Assembly (NCBI GenBank): GCA_930367215.1
Contig: OV884060.1
Span: 209,935,253-209,999,252, forward strand
Length of the DNA stretch: 64,000 bases
Direction: 5' to 3'
DNA from: Pollenia angustigena
Lineage: Eukaryota > Arthropoda > Insecta > Diptera > Polleniidae
In this document: piece by piece, positions 57,543-64,000 of the stretch
Layout: every line of letters starts with the position of its first letter
Numbering within the stretch: position 1 is the first letter of the stretch
The notes under the pieces: model-generated
What the model was told of the DNA's origin: nothing
The model's database searches: none
What the model saw: only the letters and a program-made list of their open reading frames with translations
Position numbers and translations under genes: made by a program

Positions 57543-57985
57543 GTGTGCTCCAGGGGCTATCAATCGGGCTCTATCTATTCTTTGAAAATATGCATTTTCC
57601 GAAACCAGTTGCAATCTTATATAGACAAATCAACAGTTGATGCCTTGCTTGAATTAAGTTCATTTTTTTTTAAGAATATGTATCAAATATTGGATAGTTA
57701 TAAAATTATTAATAAAGCCGTTGAAAAAGCCTCGCTTAAAACTAAATTGGCTGCCTAAGCGTTTTTCGATGAACGTATCGACACCAAAACTTTGCACTTA
57801 ATGACAAAAAAAACTTGCAGATACTCCATGGAGCGATTACGAAGTAGCAAATGTAACTTTAACAGAAGAAAAATCTAGAAATAAAGTAACTCAACAATTT
57901 ATTTCAAAAGCCAGTCTAACTTTTTTTGAAGTTTGCAATATTTCAATCGATTTTTTAAAAATATATCCAGAGAATTGGAAAGCTA
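57543..57985 (+). pseudogene. Unrecognised coding remnant inside the long-TIR element
   Basis: An open frame of 71 codons (TVDALLELSSFFFKNMYQIL ... KTKLAA) followed, with stops and frame changes, by RIDTKTLHL and QFISKASLTFFEVCNISIDF then PENWK. The helical, protein-like composition and position between long TIRs suggest the old transposase. I do not recognise the family. The CCCAAT insertion cuts it right after WKA. Confidence 0.4.
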
Positions 57986-58410
57986 CCCAAAAAAAAATTT
58001 CATCATTTTGCGAAGCACTAATGGTACATTTAACAAAATAAGCGCACAATTATGCGCTACGAAATAAGACATACAGAAATGCAGTAAAGTAAGTGGAAAA
58101 AACTCTCAACAACTTTTATAAAAAAAAAATAACATTTCAAGTGCTACGGCATTCCCTTACTACGAAGCAGGTTTGTAAGGGAGAATACTAAAAAATAACT
58201 GTATCAAAACATTCAGTGTGTAAAGCTGATCGTTACATCCAACAATTTTTTTATGAGCTGAATAATGCGCTTCATGTGTCAAAAATGTATTGCTTCAAAG
58301 TGGGAACTCGCCATATAAAATTAATGTCTTCCGTATGCGCAATGGTAAGCGCAACTTTTATGTTTCTCTCTTACAAACCTGCTTCGTTGGAAGCTCCATT
58401 TTTTACTGGG
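57986..58410 (+). mobile_element. TA|CCCAAT nonautonomous element, copy 2
   Basis: Highly similar to copy 1 (55438-55859), with TA flanks (57984-57985, 58411-58412). Left end mutated to CCCAAAAAAAAATTTC, right end TTTTTACTGGG. Keeps the shared 65-codon frame (58216-58413: YIQQFFYELNNALHVSKMYC and on). Confidence 0.88.
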
Positions 58411-59235
58411 TAACAAGTAATTTCAAGAGGCAAAGAAAAAAGTTCAACAAATACAAGTGGTAAATGATGTGGTAGAACGAGGTGTGGCTTTGGCTAATAC
58501 TTATATTAATGTCACAACTTCTGAAACTGATTACCAGAACTTGTTGCAAGGTATAGAACTACATCGCAAGAACCTCAATAAATGATTTTCACAGAGCTGG
58601 CAAACAGCTTATAATAACATATACTGGGTATAAAGATAAAAACGGGTATAACTCAGGAATGGTAGGAACAAATTTAAAAATTGTTTATTGGTAATAATTA
58701 GAATTAATTTATCTTTCAAACTGCATCATTAGTTTCAATACCTTTTATATAAATTTGAAAAGTAATAAACCGTTATTTACAGAATTTGTTAAAAAATTAC
58801 GAAAAATTGTAATTAAGGGTATCTAAATGAGTACACTCATCACCAAAACTTATAATTTTTTCACCCAGGAATAAAGCTTGGATACTTTTCTTTAAAACTG
58901 TTTCCTCAAAAGTGAAGAAACTCGTGGTATTAACCAAGTTATGAGTAAAGTTAAATAAATGGCCGAAAACTCCGTTTTTTTATGAAAACTCCATTTGCGC
59001 GACCTCTAAACCTATTCCGAAAATTCTAAAAAAAAATCAAAAATAATTCACCCTATAAGCTTTTAAATTTTAGTTGAGCACCCACGAAAATCACAAAAAA
59101 AAAATTTTGGGACACCCTAATGTACATACATACATATTTACAATACTTAAAACTTCATTATAAATGAAATTTAAAAAGCGAAAACTGGTAAATATTTTTT
59201 AGAACATAAAAATATTAAAAAAAATTTTTTTTTTA

Positions 59236-59309
59236 AGAACCAAGATTCGAACCAGGGAACTCGTAGTTTCTAAAAAAACACACCCCCTAGACAACTTAAC
59301 CATGAAGGA
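59236..59309 (-). tRNA. tRNA-like pseudogene or SINE head (Leu/Ser-like boxes)
   Basis: On the minus strand TGGTTAAGTTGTCTAGG (59286-59302) resembles box A of type II tRNAs (TGGCCGAGTGGTCTAAGG), and GGTTCGAATCT (59243-59253) is a near-perfect box B, 33 bases downstream. The acceptor arms do not pair (TCCTTCA against TTCTTAA), and an A run follows the 3' end on that strand. So it is not a functional tRNA as it stands. Confidence 0.45.
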
Positions 59310-60821
59310 AAATTTTTTAACTATCATTTAAATGAAATATGGACCGTTTACTGTTCACAACTCACACGACAGCCGGATTTGAACTTCGCTTTTCATAAGG
59401 ACCCAGAATATATCTGTGGCCGTATGGAAAAACTAGTTAACTCCACTCTTTTCGTAAACTCAGATAACACCAAAAATTGAAAGCATGTTTCATTTACTAT
59501 CACTCTGTCAGTTCGAAATTTTGATAAAGTTTCTTATTTAAAAGTTATTTGAAAAACAAAAATCAGAATTTATTTTTATGTAAAAACTAGATAACTCCAT
59601 GCATTTTTTGAAAAAACAAGATAACTGCCAGAAAAAACAGAAAAATTAGAAGTTTAAAACGACGTTGTTTCGAAAACTTTTTAGTGAAATTTATCACGAA
59701 TTTGAATTCTTATTTTCTTTTCTTTTTAATAAAATTTAATTGTTTCCGAAGAAGCAAATTATTTACATTTATTTTCCATAATGCATTTCACAAAAGAACA
59801 TATGTGTACATATGATCGAAAAGTCAAAATTTTCTTAGAAAAAATACTTTTTATAAAACCACCCAACTCAAATTATAAACATATTTTCAATACCCCATTT
59901 GACAAGACATCGTATATCATTCTTTGATAAAGTTTTAATGACAGCTTAAGTTTATTCAAGATATAAACATAAACCAAAATTAAAAAAAAATTGGTTAAAT
60001 AATACAAAATTCTTTAAAAACAAACAATACCGTAACTATCGGCAGTTAAGCAGTTTTTTTCCCTTTCCTGAAAATGTTGTAAATTACACTTAAGATGTTT
60101 TGTTAAAAGTCCACAGATATAACTCGAGTAAAACTAAAAAATTTCTAGAGGCCTACAAATGCATTACTTTTTCTACTTTTTTGATCTTCATATACCAGTT
60201 AAATGATTGGGTTCTCCTTTCACTGGTCATGAGTTCTTTCTTTTTGTAGTTGCTGTATTTTCACAAATCCCAGGACCAGTCTGTTGGACCAATTGACACA
60301 AATTTCCCACAAGGAAATTATAAAAATAGAGCTTTTCATTATTTTTTTTAATATTCACTGTTTTAAAGTACTATTTTTTTACCAAAAACTTACTTTGTTC
60401 CAAAAAAAAAAAAATCTTATCCAAATGTTTCTATTGGGAAAAAAACATTTTTTTTACAAAGAGAAACTTTTACAAAAGGTGACTTTGAAGAAAAATTAAC
60501 CCTTTACATGAAAAGTACCTTTATAATAATCGAAAAAAATAAGCTTATTAAAAAAAATCATGAAAGTATTTTTTTTTTTTTTACAAAAACTACCAACAAA
60601 CCCTTTTAAAAGAATATATTTATACGAAAAAGTATCATTTAACAAAAACCTTTAATTTTAAAAAATAAAAAAATATACCCTTAAACAAAACAGTTTATTT
60701 TTACAAAAAAAGTACTTTTTCACAGACAGTATATTTTTCAAAAACAAATGACGTTTCGCAGAAAAGTACCTTTTTCTCATTTTTGTATTATTTAACTTAG
60801 ATTTCCTTAATTTCTTTTTAA
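59310..60821. other. AT-rich, no gene; AAAGTACC-like motifs at 60280-60790
   Basis: A solitary CTTAAGATGTTTTGTTAAAA plus GTCCACAGATATAA end (60093-60123) belongs to the 29668 family. From 60360 to 60790 motifs such as AAAAGTACCTTT and TACAAAAAAAGTACTTTTT recur loosely, like 54560-54900. Confidence 0.5.
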
Positions 60822-61589
60822 AGGCCGCTTTAGCCGGCCGTAAATGTAATTAAATGCAATGTAAAGTACCGTAACGTACTGTAAGCTCGTTTGTGCACTT
60901 ATAGAACATGTAAGAACGCGTCAGCTGTTTTTCACAACCAAAAACAAAAAAGCATTAGTATACATAAAACAACACACACAGTGATGAGAATTAAAAATGT
61001 TGAAATAGTGACCGCTTTGCAGAAAAAGTACCAAGTGATTTAAATAGTATAAAAACTGTATGTCTTGCATTTATAAATAAATAAATAAATAATTTAATAT
61101 TTGATATTAATATTACAGATTTACAAAAAATAAATATGTATTATATCATATTCGTACACATGTTCTTACATTAATTTCAAAATGTGCATACACCTAAACA
61201 AGGTTTTGATACCATTAAAACCCAGACTTTGTTTGTTTGCGGATATGTATACATTTGTTAATTTTATACATCTAAGCATATATTTGTATAAATGAAAATA
61301 TGTATGGATTGTTACTTATTTTGTCAAAAGTCCACAGATATTATAACTGAAAAAGTACCAAACAAAAAGAGTGATTTTACTCGCATTGCATTTAAAATAT
61401 AAGCAGCCCATCACTATCTACAACTGTCACGTAACCTCGTAATGAATTTCTATTTTCTACAGGTTGACACGTTACGGTTAAGTGACATTACAGTCAGTTA
61501 AGCATTTGCATTGCTTTCCATATAACAGAAACGATCAGCTGTTTACATTACATTTACATTTCTACATTTACGGTCGGCTAATGGGACCT
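60822..61589. mobile_element. Harbinger-type element, 768 bp, TAA duplication
   Basis: Ends AGGCCGCTTTAGCCGGCCGT and, inverted, AGGTCCCATTAGCCGACCGT, both continuing AAATGTA, with TAA on each side (60819-60821, 61590-61592). TAATGTAA-type motifs near both ends. No transposase. The termini resemble those at 29700 (AGGxCCC). Confidence 0.8.
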
Positions 61590-61846
61590 TAAGTTTTTTT
61601 ATTAAATTAAAAATGTCCTCGTGTTCCTGCGTGTATGAGTTCCTTTAATAAGACAAGCAGCAGTTTAATGCTGCCAATAAAATTAATATTACATTGTACA
61701 TATATACATTAGGGTGGCCATTATTTATTTGTTGTGAAGAGGGTATATTAAGTTTGTCATTCCGTGTGAAACTTTTTTATTATTCATCTCAGACCCCATA
61801 AAGTATATATATTCTGGGTCCTTGAGTAATTCTAAGTCGATTTAGC

Positions 61847-61891
61847 CATGTCCGTCTGTCTGTCCGTCTGTCTGTCCGTCTGTCCGTCTGT
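61847..61891. repeat. GTCTGTCC short tandem tract
   Basis: TCCGTCTGTCTGTCCGTCTG and on, about 45 bases of GTCY tetranucleotides, the internal proto-microsatellite of INE-1-like elements. Confidence 0.95.
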
Positions 61892-62139
61892 TGAAAACAC
61901 GCTCACTTTTGAACAACTCAAAAGAAATGAACAAACTTGGTGCCAAATTGCTTGTAGTTATCCTAAGCAGTTTGGGATTGTAATCCAGCAAAATTGGTTC
62001 AGTAGGACCAGAGCTATGAATCAAAATGTGGAACCACCACCTAAAAAAATTGATAATTTTGTTACAAAAAATAACATAAATGCTGGAACAAGGCACGGAA
62101 TGAGATAAGATTTTGCAACAATTTGTTTTATTTGACTGG

Positions 62140-62725
62140 AAATCACGCTGTTAAATTTCGTGATGATCCGTTCATAATTTACCCTAAGCCCCATATAAAC
62201 AATACTCCCGGAAAACAGTTAAGTACGCCTAAAACCGTAAAAAATTACGCTAGCGTAACAAGATTTGGTACGTCACAGTTTTTTAGGACTAGAAATAACA
62301 CTGTGAAATTTCGTGACGATCGGTCCATAATTTACCTTAGGTCCCATATAAACTCTACTACCGGAAAACAGTTTAGTACGCCTAAAACCGTTAAAAATAA
62401 TGCAATCACAACAAATTTTGGCTCGTCACAGTTTTATAGGAATATAAATGATACTGTGATATTTCGTGAAGATCGGTACATAATTTACCCTAGGCCCCAT
62501 AGAAACCCTACTCCCGGAAAACAGTTTAGTACACCTAAAACCATAATTAATAATGATAGCATAACACAAATTGGTACGTCACAGTTTTAAAGGACTAGAA
62601 ATGCCGCTGTGAAATGTCGTGATGATCGGTCCATAATTTACCCTAGGCCCCATATAAACCCTACTACCAGAAAACAGTTTAGTCGCCTAAAACCATAATT
62701 AATAACAAACCGTCACAGTTTAAGA
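62140..62725 (+). repeat. 153-bp minisatellite, four units, inside the Helitron
   Basis: The marker TTTCGTGATGATC-like sequence recurs at 62156, 62309, 62462 and 62615, exactly 153 bases apart. Because 153 is divisible by three, one 155-codon frame runs through three units, but the fourth is frame-broken. Units are roughly 80-85% alike by eye. These match the position of central tandem repeats in DINE-TR1-like elements. Confidence 0.92.
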
Positions 62726-62825
62726 TAATAATGACATCATACAGATATTACTCCTTAAACATTCGAACTGTCGGTGGAGGGTATCAAAGATTCGGCACAG
62801 CCGAATATAGCACTCTAACTTGTTT

Positions 62826-63720
62826 TTTTTTTTCTTATATTCTCCCCCCTCCCCCCCAAATCGGTTCAGTTTTATGTAAAATAAAATACAAACAAATTTC
62901 GTATATAAAAAATTTGGTATTCTGCTCTTATTTTCTTAATTATTTTCTAAAATATTAATTTTAGCAAAAAACTTTCTTCGTGGCTAATGTTGTTGACTAG
63001 AAGAGCTAAAATATTGCCACATATCATATTCTTGTAAAATGTTGTTTTTAAGAGGTAGTACTATGCAAACAAATTACAAATGGCTTGAAGGCAAAGGGTA
63101 CGTTCGTAAATGCAGTTGCTGCGCATCAGTTGCGCATTAGTAAAGTTGAATGTTCGTAAATGCATCACTTGTAAGAAACTTGGCATTACTTTCATATGTC
63201 AAATGTTTTTTTATGCAGTGATGCCGCAGTTCTGCAGCAAATATTGGCAATTATTGCATCAGTTAATTTTCTGATGCAATAACTTTTAACATAAAAGAAA
63301 TAGTTTTATTTTTCTTTTTCGATGCCTTTTCTTGTTGTTTATAAGAAAACTATTACTTTTTGGTTAAATAGTTTTAATAAAATTTGCCATCGCTATTGTT
63401 GATAACATTTTTTTATTATTTTATGTTCGCTCATAAAACTTTTAAAATGTAGCTCTTGCTCAAAAATTCAAACTTTGCACAGCTGTTGTGCAGTAAAAAA
63501 GCATCAGCATCACAAGCGCAACTGGTGATCACGCATCAGCAACAATATTTTGCATCACTGCAGCAGTGATGCACAGTTTTGATGCATTTACGAACGTACC
63601 CAAACTTTGAGGGGAGGTTGCTCCCCCTAAAACACAACTTATCGTTACGAAATTTTTTTGATTTTTTTTACATAAAACTGAACCGATTTGGGGGAGAGAA
63701 TATAAGAAATCAAAAAAAAA
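62826..63720. repeat. Inverted pair TTATATTCTCCCCC...CCAAATCGGTTCAG
   Basis: TCTTATATTCTCCCC and AAATCGGTTCAGTTTTATGT at 62833-62880 are inverted at about 63665-63715. An outer inverted-repeat element or two head-to-head fragments; the 63096-63601 MITE sits between them. Confidence 0.6.
63096..63601. mobile_element. GGGTACGTTCGTAAATGCA MITE
   Basis: Perfect 19-bp inverted repeat GGGTACGTTCGTAAATGCA (63096-63114 against 63583-63601), AAA on both sides. TGATGC/GCATCA motifs are frequent near both ends. Noncoding, 506 bp. Confidence 0.9.
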
Positions 63721-64000
63721 AGTTCTCCATACAACTAACGGCCACGCTTATGTACATATATAAAATTATTTTAAAATATTTTATATTTTCTTTTATAAAA
63801 CTCATATAAATTTATATGCACAAACTCAAATCCAAACACAAGCATTTACACACATATGGGTCGTTCCATACTTGAAGATCTAACAAACAAAAAGTAAAAA
63901 AAATATGTGTGTATAATGAAATTTTGAATTATAAGCGATGATGCAAAGCTTCTTAAAAAAAAGGTTAAACAAAAAGTTATAAGGTCAAATCAAAGAAGGC

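Larger units (their letters stand above)
56922..59118. mobile_element. Long-TIR element with 9-bp duplication (MULE-like)
   Basis: Perfect 9-bp duplication AATGTACAT (56913-56921, 59119-59127). Terminal inverted repeats are about 370 bases long, beginning TGGGTGTCCCAAAATTTTTT and AGGGTGTCCCAAAATTTTTT. Long TIRs and 9-bp duplication fit Mutator-like elements. It holds a decayed coding stretch (57543-57985) and a CCCAAT element (57986-58410). Confidence 0.88.
61790..62825 (+). mobile_element. INE-1/DINE-1-like Helitron with internal tandem repeats
   Basis: CATAAAGTATATATATTCTG and GTCGATTTAGCCATGTCC followed by the GTCY tract are signature sequences of the INE-1/DINE-1 group. The right part has GGTGGAGGGTATCAAAG, then the hairpin TTCGGCACAGCCGAA, then TATAGCACTCTAACTTG, matching their usual 3' structure. 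In between are four 153-bp repeats. No Rep/helicase, so nonautonomous. Confidence 0.82.

Noticed and set aside
62123..62590. 155-codon frame as a possible repeat protein
   Set aside because: The 153-bp repeat period is divisible by three, the fourth unit is frame-broken, and the context is a Helitron minisatellite.

Overview
The window looks like repeat-rich, gene-poor DNA from a higher fly (Brachycera, probably a calyptrate). The grounds are the strong A+T bias, remnants of rosa-like (DD41D) mariner, RTE-like, jockey-like and LOA/I-like elements, an INE-1/DINE-1-type Helitron with its GTCY-rich block, and dense short inverted-repeat elements. I found no intact host gene, no bacterial-type operon, no rRNA and no CRISPR array. 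Nearly every long open frame is a transposon fragment, a satellite read-through or a microsatellite. Species and chromosomal setting (intergenic, intronic or heterochromatin edge) cannot be read from the sequence.

Layout. 0-7 kb: a 17-bp satellite running into a mariner 3' fragment, an RTE-like fragment, a decayed 902-bp mariner, a palindromic repeat and a LOA/I-type LINE fragment with reverse transcriptase and RNase H. 7-19 kb: two arrays of a 29-bp AT-rich satellite, several inverted-repeat elements, a hAT-like element and a diffuse TTTTTAGTAC repeat that received an inverted pair of a short retroelement with a hammerhead-like ribozyme fold. 19-34 kb: a nest of insertions, including the best-preserved mariner (two nonsense codons only) sitting in a TA|CCCAGCGGG element whose empty counterpart lies 7.6 kb away, and hAT-like elements inserted in each other. 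34-45 kb: a solo LTR split by a GC-rich retroposon, an internally deleted mariner, an INE-1-like fragment, RTE and piggyBac remnants, and a LINE 3' end inside the piggyBac. 45-64 kb: nested elements, a third satellite array in reverse orientation, a LINE ORF1 zinc-knuckle fragment beside a large (GTAT)n tract, hAT- and MULE-like elements, a tRNA-like sequence, and an INE-1-like Helitron with four 153-bp internal repeats.

The parts do not form a pathway. The window is a record of successive transposition, and target duplications and empty sites let the order be read in several places. The most unusual item is the short retroelement family (11.6-12.4, 22.4-22.8 and 26.9 kb) that carries a conserved CTGATGA / stem II / GAAA / palindrome core and is flanked in two cases by perfect 16-bp target duplications.
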